Shown here: one piece after another, positions 55,508 through 62,674 of the stretch
Layout: each line of letters starts with the position of its first letter
Numbering within the stretch: position 1 is the stretch's first letter
Assembly (NCBI GenBank): GCA_045121595.1
Contig: JBGVGI010000090.1
Coordinates: 62,001-126,000, forward strand
Source of the DNA: Fumia sp045121595
GTDB taxonomy: Bacteria > Bacillota > Clostridia > Oscillospirales > Ruminococcaceae
Reading direction: 5' to 3'
Length of the DNA stretch: 64,000 nt
Program-made: the position numbers and the translations under genes
The notes under the pieces: model-generated
The model's database searches: none
What the model was told of the DNA's origin: nothing
What the model saw: only the letters and a program-made list of their open reading frames with translations

Positions 55508-56260
55508 ATGACTATATCTGAATACGTAAAGCTATCGCTTAAAGACTGCAAGGAACGTCTTAAATCCATCGCATTATACTCGCTTCTCATAAGAATTGCG
55601 CTTTATCCGCTTATGTTCTTTTCCGAAGTTATGAACACAAGATATATAGAGTTTCTTTTATTTTCGGAGATATATGAAAACCCCGATTTTTTCGATATCG
55701 TAATAGTACCGCTTTTTTATTTTGCTGAACTTTTTGCTATGGAAGCGTTTGTAACACTCCCATTATACCTTCTGTTTTTCAAGGAAAAACCCATTAGAAT
55801 AAAACCCTTAGTTAAAGATTTTGTTATTTTCAAAGCAATAATATTCGTCTTTTATTCCCTGCTTGTCTTTGCAAAATGGAGTTGTTACAGCATTTCTTTG
55901 CAACTCGCAATCGGCATAGCGGCAGTTTTCTCAGTGTTTTTCAAGGATATGATAAAAGTCACGATGGTTACCCAGAACGTTCCCTTTTTTGAAGCTATAA
56001 AAAAATCATTCAACGTACTCGAAACGCAAAAGTCAAAACGCATTTTTACCTTCTTTGCAGTCGAATTGATATTCTTCATTCCTTATCTTATTGTAATGAT
56101 TATCATTATAGCCACAGTGCCGATAATATACCAGTATCGCATTTATCAATGGCTTTATATAATCGGACCGCTTGTTGATATTTTTACAGAGCCTTTAAGG
56201 ATATCCTTTCACTTAAATTTCTTTTACCCTAAAACAGAATACGAAAAATTTAAGGTCTGA
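55508..56260 (+). CDS. Uncharacterised polytopic membrane protein
   Basis: A 250-residue protein with about six hydrophobic segments (near 20-38, 62-90, 105-125, 130-145, 178-205 and 215-230) and no recognised motif. The pattern of a long amphipathic entry helix and interfacial segments recalls uncharacterised Firmicute membrane families. GAGGTGGTAAGGT precedes the ATG. It is the only plus-strand gene of the accessory region, and its 3' end overlaps the convergent 489-residue gene by 11 bases. Confidence 0.65.
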   Translation: MTISEYVKLSLKDCKERLKSIALYSLLIRIALYPLMFFSEVMNTRYIEFLLFSEIYENPDFFDIVIVPLFYFAELFAMEAFVTLPLYLLFFKEKPIRIKPLVKDFVIFKAIIFVFYSLLVFAKWSCYSISLQLAIGIAAVFSVFFKDMIKVTMVTQNVPFFEAIKKSFNVLETQKSKRIFTFFAVELIFFIPYLIVMIIIIATVPIIYQYRIYQWLYIIGPLVDIFTEPLRISFHLNFFYPKTEYEKFKV

Positions 56261-57719
56261 TTTTCATTATATCATCATATTGTTCGTTCATTAATTTTAC
56301 CGTTTTCAGATATTTACTTATTAAATAGTTGTAATAATTTGTTTCCCACATACTGTCGTTATAAGGGAATCGTGCATAAATTGTATCTTGTATCAAATTG
56401 TCAACTTTTTCAATAAATTTACTCCTGAAATTTAATAACGTATCATCAATCACATACTTCCAATGACTGTTTTCTACAAAGTTCTCCTTCCAAAGATACT
56501 CTGCAAACTCCTGCATATCAGGGTCTTTTTTAAAAGCATTATAAACATCCGCAAATCCCGGTTGATCATCAATCAGTACTTTTAGCCCTATTTCGGCTAT
56601 TTCCAAATATGCAGGCATCGCTACAACGCCACCTATTTGGAGCAATTGTAGATTTTGTGGGTTTATAGTACCAGTCGCATACAAAGTCAAACCTATTTCA
56701 AACGCTATCAGCAATGCCTCCGTTGCCCTATGATTACTTATTTGTGTCGAAATACGTCCGCTCATTATTCTGCTGTTGCTCTTATATTCTTCCAATATAC
56801 TCTTTTCCTTGTATTTATAAAACCATCTTCTTTCTTCCAATACTTCATCCAGCAACTCTCTCGCCTTTCTCTCCGCAGCTCTTTCTATTTTTTCGATACA
56901 ACCTGTAACCTCACTCTTACCCGAATTATCAGCAGCACGAAACGCAAAAGACTGGTCATGTATTTCCTTTAAACGATGAACAGCACTTGTTTCAGTTAAA
57001 TCAGGCATTTTACCAAACAACCCTGTAAATCCTTCTTTTGGTCTTGATAATATCGTAGTTACATCAGTATTAACACCCATTAATTCCTTACATATCTTGT
57101 CCACATCTTCGTGGTTCCAGATAGTTGCATTATCGTCAACAAGAAACTTTTCTTCAAGTCCGCAAAGTTTCCATATATAATTATCAACACATACTACATA
57201 CTCTTTAAAATCGTATTTAAAGATTCTATTGGGATCGTCTTCAGAAGCAAGATACCCCCATCCCTTTTTAATGTCACGTTTTATCTTCTCATAAACTTTT
57301 ACTGCAACATCTTCTGTATACTTCCCTGTAACGCTGATATTAAGCACTTGCTGAAGCACTTTTATTGCTTTTGTATATGTACCGAAATAACTTGTACTGA
57401 ATTTGAAATTGCTGATGGATTTTCTTTCCATCAGCTCTTTTATTTCCTTAACGGTTTTGCCCTGCAAAAGCTTTGGCAAATCAAGAACCCTTGCCTTAAT
57501 CAGGTCATTCCCGTAAGTATCTCTTTTATCGCCACGGTACGTGGTGTTAAGAAGGATTTTTTCAATTTCATCTCTTTGCTCTACACCACGCAAAAATCCC
57601 GCGTCACGGTAAATTTTTACAACACTGTCAAAATCACTCGAAGAAAGACTTTTAAATCCGTACATACAATCATCGTGCCTTAACATACGCAACATATCAT
57701 CTTTATCTCTTGGTCTCAT
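56250..57719 (-). CDS. Unknown 489-residue protein with peptidoglycan-binding-like segment
   Basis: No family is recognised as a whole. Residues about 111-147 (YTKAIKVLQQVLNISVTGKY) look like a PG_binding_1 repeat. A charged, helical region follows (about 255-330), then a hydrophobic stretch (about 330-380; ATEALLIAFEIGLTLYATG, IGGVVAMPAYLEIAEIGL) that could insert in a membrane. There is no signal peptide. AAAGGAGAATT gives a confident start. It is the last gene of a minus-strand run with two cell-wall peptidases and holin-like proteins, so it may be an exported wall-associated effector. Confidence 0.6.
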   Translation of the reverse strand: MRPRDKDDMLRMLRHDDCMYGFKSLSSSDFDSVVKIYRDAGFLRGVEQRDEIEKILLNTTYRGDKRDTYGNDLIKARVLDLPKLLQGKTVKEIKELMERKSISNFKFSTSYFGTYTKAIKVLQQVLNISVTGKYTEDVAVKVYEKIKRDIKKGWGYLASEDDPNRIFKYDFKEYVVCVDNYIWKLCGLEEKFLVDDNATIWNHEDVDKICKELMGVNTDVTTILSRPKEGFTGLFGKMPDLTETSAVHRLKEIHDQSFAFRAADNSGKSEVTGCIEKIERAAERKARELLDEVLEERRWFYKYKEKSILEEYKSNSRIMSGRISTQISNHRATEALLIAFEIGLTLYATGTINPQNLQLLQIGGVVAMPAYLEIAEIGLKVLIDDQPGFADVYNAFKKDPDMQEFAEYLWKENFVENSHWKYVIDDTLLNFRSKFIEKVDNLIQDTIYARFPYNDSMWETNYYNYLISKYLKTVKLMNEQYDDIMKIRP

Positions 57720-57738
57720 AATAATTCTCCTTTATTTA

Positions 57739-58782
57739 TTAATTAATGGCGCCGTTTGAGTCTGTCATAACAAGCTGACATTCCTTTATATCCTCGAAAT
57801 ATTCTTCGGCGAAGTAATAATCTTTGCCGTTTATTTTTTTAAATCCCTTTACGGCGTCACCATTTTCCGAAAGGTAATACCAGCGGTCATTCTGCTTAAA
57901 CCAGCCTGTCAGCATATTGCCGTAGGTATCGAGATAGTACCATTTGTTTTTATCCATTATCCAGCCTTTTTTATCAACGCCGTTTTCTCTGTAACGCCAT
58001 TTGCCGTTCTCCTTATACCAACCGTTTTTCGTAATAATCACCTCGTCAATTGCCCACGCCTCAAACAAAGGAATGGGAAAATTATTCTTTTCGCTCCAGG
58101 AAACAATACTGTAAGGCATAATAAAAGTGCCGTCATCCCCAAAGCTTTCTCCCCAGGAATTAAGCACTTTAAAACCTCTTTTATCATAGCCCGTAATGAG
58201 CATCATATGTCCGCCAGCCATCTCCTCAAGTGAGCCGTTTTTAATACGTGGCTCGGGCATTATGATATTATCCTTTGTAATTTCATAAAAGCTTTTAAAA
58301 ACAAGGGTGCCCACAAGTACAGGCATACCCTTTAAAAGCGAATCTTTAACGGCATCTATGGTCAGGCACTGATAGTAGTTGCCGATTTTTATTCTCTCTG
58401 CTTCCTTTTTAAACTCTGTAAATTTTTCATTAAAAGTATCAATAACCTCACTCACTTCCGCTTCAAACGGGTAACGGCTAAAATAAAGTCCACCGTCTTT
58501 CTGGGCTGCTTTCAAAAGTCCCCTGGCTTCTGTCCCTTCGCCCTTGTGGTCTGTATAACGGCGGTTTCCGTAGTACCACGGGTAAGAGATAGCATCACTG
58601 CCCGTCACAATCTCGATAAGTGCAGAAAGCGCGTGAGTGGCGCAGTTCTGGTAAGCACCTTGGTCGTGTACCTTAAACCCCTTTAAGCTTATCTCAAAGC
58701 TTTCGGGGTAGCTTTTTCCCGAAACCGAATATATATAGTCACGTTTATCCTCAGTTTTGTTTATAAATCCTAAGCCTTTCAT
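57739..58782 (-). CDS. Papain-like (C1) cysteine peptidase with cell-wall-binding repeats
   Basis: A 347-residue protein. The catalytic domain (about 1-250) has Gln41 and Cys47 in VHDQGAYQNCATHAL, His192 in GGHMMLITGYD and Asn208 in VLNSWGESFGDDG, a complete papain set. The C-terminal part (about 255-345) has aromatic CW_binding-type repeats (GWYKENGKWRYRENG, WYYLDTYGNMLTGWFKQ). Its last 45 residues resemble the tail of the M23 peptidase upstream. There is no signal peptide, as with phage-type lysins that use a holin. Overlaps the M23 gene by four bases. Confidence 0.82.
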   Translation of the reverse strand: MKGLGFINKTEDKRDYIYSVSGKSYPESFEISLKGFKVHDQGAYQNCATHALSALIEIVTGSDAISYPWYYGNRRYTDHKGEGTEARGLLKAAQKDGGLYFSRYPFEAEVSEVIDTFNEKFTEFKKEAERIKIGNYYQCLTIDAVKDSLLKGMPVLVGTLVFKSFYEITKDNIIMPEPRIKNGSLEEMAGGHMMLITGYDKRGFKVLNSWGESFGDDGTFIMPYSIVSWSEKNNFPIPLFEAWAIDEVIITKNGWYKENGKWRYRENGVDKKGWIMDKNKWYYLDTYGNMLTGWFKQNDRWYYLSENGDAVKGFKKINGKDYYFAEEYFEDIKECQLVMTDSNGAIN

Positions 58783-59354
58783 ATAATCTCCCCTTCTTTA
58801 TCAGTAGTTATAAGCTCGTATTTTTTAATATCGTCAAAATCCTCTTTTGCAAAGAAATAAAGCTTATTATTTATCTTTTTAAAACCCGTAACGGGGTTTC
58901 TGTTTTCATCAAAATACCGCCATCTTTTAAGCTTTATCCAGTTATTTTTCAAAAGATAGGTGCGTTCCTCGTTCGGCAGTTCCAGAAAATCGCAGGGATT
59001 TGTGCGAAAGTTACCTTTTGTCCTCGTTTCAAAATGACAATGAGCGCCAAAGCTTTTACCCGTGTTTCCCATAACACCCAAGACGTCACCCGTTTTTATT
59101 TTGTCACCGACCTTAACGCTACGGGATTTAAGGTGGCAAAAATAGTAGCGGTTGCCCTTTTCATCGTCAACTCTTATATAGTTGCCCCACTCCCAGGTAA
59201 GATTACCCTTGTCGGTGATAATCGTCGAGGACTTAACCACCCCGTCAACGGGTGAAATAACCTCAATATCCTCAAACCCCACGATATCAATACCGCCGTG
59301 GGTAGCTGAGTACCCCTGCGTCACCTTGAAATCGCCTTTAAAAATTTTCTTCAT
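58779..59354 (-). CDS. M23-family (LytM-like) peptidase
   Basis: A 191-residue endopeptidase domain (about 8-120) with the zinc ligands His and Asp in THGGIDIVG and HxH in GAHCHFETRTKG. A C-terminal wall-binding-like segment (about 130-191; WRYFDENRNPVTGFKKINNK) is shared with the papain-like protein downstream. It should cut peptide cross-bridges in peptidoglycan. No signal peptide. Its start overlaps the 55-residue holin-like gene by four bases (ATGA). Confidence 0.85.
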   Translation of the reverse strand: MKKIFKGDFKVTQGYSATHGGIDIVGFEDIEVISPVDGVVKSSTIITDKGNLTWEWGNYIRVDDEKGNRYYFCHLKSRSVKVGDKIKTGDVLGVMGNTGKSFGAHCHFETRTKGNFRTNPCDFLELPNEERTYLLKNNWIKLKRWRYFDENRNPVTGFKKINNKLYFFAKEDFDDIKKYELITTDKEGEII

Positions 59355-59518
59355 TCTTTCACCTGCGTTCCGAAATAAAATGCGATTACCGTCGTAAAAA
59401 TCACTAAAAACTGTTCTCCCGTAACCTTGCCTGTTATAGTCATATATCCGAACATTGTGGTAAGTGCCAAAGTCACAAGACTTTTTATCGTTAAAAGTTT
59501 CTCAAGTCGTTCTTTCAT
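59351..59518 (-). CDS. Small holin-like membrane protein (55 residues)
   Basis: A 55-residue frame starting MKERLEKLLTIKSLVTLALT. It has two hydrophobic segments (about 13-28 and 35-50; EQFLVIFTTVIAFYFG) and charged ends. It overlaps the M23 peptidase start (ATGA) and follows the 101-residue gene by two bases. Small size, two TM segments and position directly before a cell-wall hydrolase lacking a signal peptide all fit a phage-type holin. Confidence 0.65.
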   Translation of the reverse strand: MKERLEKLLTIKSLVTLALTTMFGYMTITGKVTGEQFLVIFTTVIAFYFGTQVKE

Positions 59519-59520
59519 AT

Positions 59521-59826
59521 CTATTCCTTTCCCGTCGGAAGTGTGTCAAGCTCCTCTACTAAATGAGTGACAGTGCCGTTGCCACCTAAGTTATGGTACT
59601 GCTCGTAAAGACGTCTTACGTTCTCCTGAGCGTAAATGGGATAGTACCCTTTTTCCATATAATGATTGTAGCTGTCGATAATTCTGTCACGCAGAATTGC
59701 CTGAACACCGAGCTTTATAGATTCTTGCTCCCTCAAACGTTTTATAATGTTTTTATATCCTAAGCCGAATACTGTCAAAACACCCGAAAACAGTACTTCA
59801 AGCCAATAATTCACTAAAAATTCCAT
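59521..59826 (-). CDS. Holin-like/phage accessory protein with one N-terminal TM segment
   Basis: A 101-residue protein with one hydrophobic segment at the N-terminus (about 5-24; YWLEVLFSGVLTVFGLGY), then a basic helical stretch and a soluble tail (YNHYMEKGYYPIYAQENVRR). This layout is frequent for membrane-anchored accessory proteins next to phage endolysins. No family name is certain. Confidence 0.6.
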   Translation of the reverse strand: MEFLVNYWLEVLFSGVLTVFGLGYKNIIKRLREQESIKLGVQAILRDRIIDSYNHYMEKGYYPIYAQENVRRLYEQYHNLGGNGTVTHLVEELDTLPTGKE

Positions 59827-59835
59827 ATTTTCTCC

Positions 59836-60207
59836 TTAAATACCACAAAGCTCTCCGTAAAGCTTTTCTATATCATCCGCACAAAGGTACGGCACGTCGT
59901 CAATAATATTAACACCCGACTTATTTTCTGCAGATTTGTTTTTGCCCGAAAGCTCAAAGTAAAGCTTAATAGCGTGTAAATCACCGCTTTCGCACATGTT
60001 TAAAAGCTTACGCCAGATTGAAGCCTCCGAGCGTTTGATTTCTTCTTCTATAAGTCCGTTTAAGTATTCCTTAAACTTATCGTCTTTTAAATAACGGTAA
60101 ACGGTAGTAACACTTACGTTTGCCCTTTTTGCCATCTCGTTCACCGCAACGTCACCTTCAAGCAAGGCGTTTGCAACCGCCTTTTGTGACTTGGTTATTT
60201 TTTCCAT
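59836..60207 (-). CDS. HTH protein, phBC6A51/terminase-small-subunit-like
   Basis: A 123-residue protein with an N-terminal helix-turn-helix (KSQKAVANALLEGDVAVNEM, ANVSVTTVYRYLKDDKFKEY), then a helical region (IEEEIKRSEASIWRKLLNMC, AIKLYFELSGKNK). It resembles the phage-associated HTH family related to small terminases. ATG 60207 has GGAGGT upstream. It is the first gene of the lysis-like run, ten bases before the 101-residue gene. No large terminase is present, so its role is probably regulatory or vestigial. Confidence 0.65.
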   Translation of the reverse strand: MEKITKSQKAVANALLEGDVAVNEMAKRANVSVTTVYRYLKDDKFKEYLNGLIEEEIKRSEASIWRKLLNMCESGDLHAIKLYFELSGKNKSAENKSGVNIIDDVPYLCADDIEKLYGELCGI

Positions 60208-60234
60208 CTTAACCTCCGCACTTAAAATTTGCAA

Positions 60235-60266
60235 TAAAAAAACCGCGTCTTCCGACACGGCTTTTT
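60235..60266 (-). terminator. Terminator after the SLOG gene
   Basis: On the minus strand CCGTGTC (60260-60254), loop GGAA, GACGCGG (60249-60243), followed by seven T. Confidence 0.82.
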
Positions 60267-60268
60267 CT

Positions 60269-60637
60269 TTAAAACGGTAGTTTGCTTAAAATCTTATCAG
60301 CTCTGGTGTAATACTCGATATAAACGGGTTTGCCCATCTCCTTAGCTTTGTTGATGGTGTAACGGGTTCCCCTCGACTCACCATCCCAGATAGCGATAAG
60401 CATATCGCATTCAGCAACGATCTGATCATTACGCTTAAGCGGTGCGATTTTCCCCGGATACTTATCGTACTCAGGCTTAAATTCAATAAGCTTAAGCTTG
60501 TGGCGTTTGGCATATGCCGCAGCAAGTGTGTCAACGCCCCTTGCACCGCCCGATATGATAGCGGTAGTTCCCTCAGGGATAAGAGGGGTAAGGTCATAAT
60601 GTGTGATGTCTCTCGAACCAATGATTGCTACTTTCAT
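60269..60637 (-). CDS. SLOG-domain protein (DUF2493/YspA-like)
   Basis: A 122-residue Rossmann-like protein. VAIIGSRDITHYDL, IISGGARGVDTLAAAYAK and AECDMLIAIWDGESRGTRY match the SLOG superfamily, which includes DprA, YspA and nucleotide-sensing proteins in conflict systems. It likely binds a nucleotide or nucleotide-derived ligand. It has its own promoter (60691-60719) and terminator. Position between the lysis-like cassette and the effector/immunity-like genes is suggestive but not proof of a defence role. Confidence 0.8.
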   Translation of the reverse strand: MKVAIIGSRDITHYDLTPLIPEGTTAIISGGARGVDTLAAAYAKRHKLKLIEFKPEYDKYPGKIAPLKRNDQIVAECDMLIAIWDGESRGTRYTINKAKEMGKPVYIEYYTRADKILSKLPF

Positions 60638-60673
60638 AAAAATGCCTCCCGAAACGTTTCTTTAAATAGTTGT

Positions 60674-60823
60674 TTAGAACTCTTGTTTTAAGTATAGCAT
60701 ACTTTTTTTGATTTGTAAAGAGTTTTTTAAAAAAAGAGGACACTTTACTCCTTCGGAAAGGACTACTAAAAGACTTGCATCACAGTCCTCACAATCCATA
60801 AAATCATCAATGTTATAAAGCAT
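60674..60823 (-). CDS. Possible small Cys-rich protein (49 residues)
   Basis: A 49-residue frame starting MLYNIDDFMDCEDCDASLLV with GAGGTGAA perfectly spaced before the ATG. It contains CEDC and a later Cys (GVKCP), possibly a metal site. Its 3' end overlaps the promoter of the SLOG gene, which may mean only the first half is functional or that the frame is fortuitous. Confidence 0.35.
   Translation of the reverse strand: MLYNIDDFMDCEDCDASLLVVLSEGVKCPLFLKNSLQIKKSMLYLKQEF
60691..60719 (-). promoter_or_regulatory. Promoter of the SLOG gene
   Basis: On the minus strand: TTTACA (60719-60714), 17-bp spacer, TATACT (60696-60691). Confidence 0.7.
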
Positions 60824-60871
60824 TTTTTCACCTCACAAACGCCATCTGGTGACGTACATGACCTGAGTTAT

Positions 60872-61186
60872 CTACCTGCCATAGGGCCAGATATAGCTAT
60901 CCGCATTTCCCTGCTCTGACCAAACACAATCATAGTTATCAAAAAACCATTTACCGTTATTTTTAGAAAAATTAACCACTATTCCAAGTTCATTATCCTC
61001 CACAATATAATAAACCCGGGCTGTATCAGAAGTACGATTTAAAACTCTCATACGGTCGATATCTTCAAAATATGGTATTTCTTTATAATTATTTTTGTAG
61101 AGCAGAGTCAGTACTTCGCATTTTAAAATGGAAATCACCCATATTGCTAAAAGCAAAAATATTACTGTTTTCAAAACTTTTTTCAT
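60872..61186 (-). CDS. Small membrane-anchored protein, immunity-like, family 2 copy 2
   Basis: A 104-residue protein with an N-terminal TM segment (MKKVLKTVIFLLLAIWVISI) and a soluble domain ending with ELGIVVNFSKNNGKWFF and aromatic residues. It resembles the 144-residue protein at 61458 (shared EWGIVI-like strand and Trp/Tyr/Asp-rich end). GGTGATG precedes ATG 61186. Function unknown; the tandem paralogues suggest immunity proteins. Confidence 0.6.
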   Translation of the reverse strand: MKKVLKTVIFLLLAIWVISILKCEVLTLLYKNNYKEIPYFEDIDRMRVLNRTSDTARVYYIVEDNELGIVVNFSKNNGKWFFDNYDCVWSEQGNADSYIWPYGR

Positions 61187-61190
61187 AACA

Positions 61191-61448
61191 TCACCATACA
61201 TAAATCAAAAAACAAATTATATTGAAAACTATCGAATAAATTCCGTATCTGCTTTTCCTGTTAAAAAGTGTATATACAGTTGACAGAATAATTGGTGGAA
61301 CCATAAGAATTATGTATGAATAAATCGTTGTAAATTCGTCAGGTTTTCTTAAAAAGAAATTAACCGACAAAAACCATAAAAGAAAACAGAAAAAAGTATT
61401 AAACAGAATAAGAATGGTATTTAATATCACTTTCAAAACCTTTTTCAT
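61191..61448 (-). CDS. Small polytopic membrane protein
   Basis: An 85-residue protein with about three hydrophobic helices (VILNTILILFNTFFCFLLWF, YSYIILMVPPIILSTVYTLF, IYSIVFNIICFLIYVW). The MKKVLKVILN start is shared with neighbours. AGGGTGA precedes the ATG. Four bases separate it from the next gene. Unknown function, part of the five-gene small-protein run. Confidence 0.6.
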   Translation of the reverse strand: MKKVLKVILNTILILFNTFFCFLLWFLSVNFFLRKPDEFTTIYSYIILMVPPIILSTVYTLFNRKSRYGIYSIVFNIICFLIYVW

Positions 61449-61457
61449 AAAATCACC

Positions 61458-61892
61458 CTACCAGTCATCGCTATATGAAGAAAAATAGTAACAATCATCC
61501 AAAAGCTTCACACTTGTCGGATATCCGTCGAAGTTAATCTTTTCGGTATTATTTACAATAACAATTCCCCATTCATCATCAAAAGACCCACCAAGCCTGA
61601 AAAACAGATTGCCATATTTATCTTTATATATAGTGTCACAAATTTTGTGGAATTTTTTGACGGGAGAGTAAACTGTCTCATCGGTATTCCTGAAAGTAAA
61701 TATATCCTTTTCGCACCATGCTACATCAAAATCCATATCTTTAAGGGCTGCGTTTACAGTCTTACATTCTTCATAGTGTTCAAGATATCTATTTTGTCTT
61801 ATCTCCCTGATGTTATCATTATTTTTATCACTTTCTGCAAATGGATTAAAAAGTAAAATCACTCCAAGTACAAGCACTGCTAAAATTTTCAC
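61458..61892 (-). CDS. Small membrane-anchored protein, immunity-like, family 2 copy 1
   Basis: A 144-residue protein starting with GTG (GAGGGCGA upstream), an N-terminal hydrophobic segment (KILAVLVLGVILLFNPF) and an extracytoplasmic domain (ICDTIYKDKYGNLFFRLGG, DDEWGIVIVNN, CYYFSSYSDDW). It is paralogous in its C-terminal half to the protein at 60872. No lipobox Cys is evident. Confidence 0.6.
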   Translation of the reverse strand: MKILAVLVLGVILLFNPFAESDKNNDNIREIRQNRYLEHYEECKTVNAALKDMDFDVAWCEKDIFTFRNTDETVYSPVKKFHKICDTIYKDKYGNLFFRLGGSFDDEWGIVIVNNTEKINFDGYPTSVKLLDDCYYFSSYSDDW

Positions 61893-61984
61893 AAAATCGC
61901 CCTCAATACTAATAATTCTACTGCTGAAATAACAGCCGCCATAATACCATTTTCAAACCAATAATCGGGACACTATCGTTTTTC

Positions 61985-62332
61985 TCATAGTGCAGGAGTA
62001 GTTGACAAAAAAGCAAAGAGTATAATACCTTCTATCAAAAGAAACACTCCCCATAAGATGCAAACCCATTTTTTGTTTAAATTAAGAGCCAGAAAACTTA
62101 CAGAAAGTAAGAGCTCAATCAAATAAAATAACAGACATATAGATACGTAAGATACATCGGGATATTGCCATGTACCATCCGGATATCGGAGGTATTCATA
62201 ATCTCCTATTTTAAACAGATAACTCACTACCAAATGACCAAATACATAGCTTGTAAGCAATTTATAAGATACCAAAAAGACGTTGAGAATGACTTTTACA
62301 ACTTTATCGATAATATTAAGTACTTTTTTCAT
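61985..62332 (-). CDS. Small polytopic membrane protein, immunity-like, family 1 copy 2
   Basis: A 115-residue protein with three or four hydrophobic helices. Key segments YLFKIGDYEYLRYPDG and LSVSFLALNLNKKW match YLFKYGRFEYLRNSN and YSISFLAMNKGNK of the upstream neighbour, so the two are paralogues. Function unknown. Confidence 0.62.
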   Translation of the reverse strand: MKKVLNIIDKVVKVILNVFLVSYKLLTSYVFGHLVVSYLFKIGDYEYLRYPDGTWQYPDVSYVSICLLFYLIELLLSVSFLALNLNKKWVCILWGVFLLIEGIILFAFLSTTPAL

Positions 62333-62342
62333 AACACACCGC

Positions 62343-62657
62343 CTAAACAGGAATCCATAGCATAACTCCGAAGAAAAAAACAGACTGCAATACCAAAGAA
62401 ATCCAACCGAAAGTAGAAGCTATTTTATTCCCCTTGTTCATTGCTAAAAAACTTATAGAGTAAATAACCGTCAGGAAAAATATCAGTTTGGTATTATCAA
62501 TATGGTAAAAAATGTCATAGTGACTGTAATAGGCATTACTGTTACGCAAATACTCAAATCGTCCGTATTTAAACAGATACTCCAGAGAAAAAGGTATAAT
62601 CATATACGCCGATATCAAATTCTCGACAACGAGTATCACATTAAGTAACGCTTTCAT
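62343..62657 (-). CDS. Small polytopic membrane protein, immunity-like, family 1 copy 1
   Basis: A 104-residue protein with about four hydrophobic helices (ALLNVILVVENLISAYMII, LIFFLTVIYSISFLAM, LVLQSVFFFGVMLWI). ATG 62657 is chosen because AAAGGTGG lies seven bases upstream; the ATG six bases earlier is too close. It is the first gene after the large lysozyme-like protein, 17 bases on, where an immunity gene would be expected. Confidence 0.62.
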   Translation of the reverse strand: MKALLNVILVVENLISAYMIIPFSLEYLFKYGRFEYLRNSNAYYSHYDIFYHIDNTKLIFFLTVIYSISFLAMNKGNKIASTFGWISLVLQSVFFFGVMLWIPV

Positions 62658-62674
62658 TTTCATTCCACCTTTGA

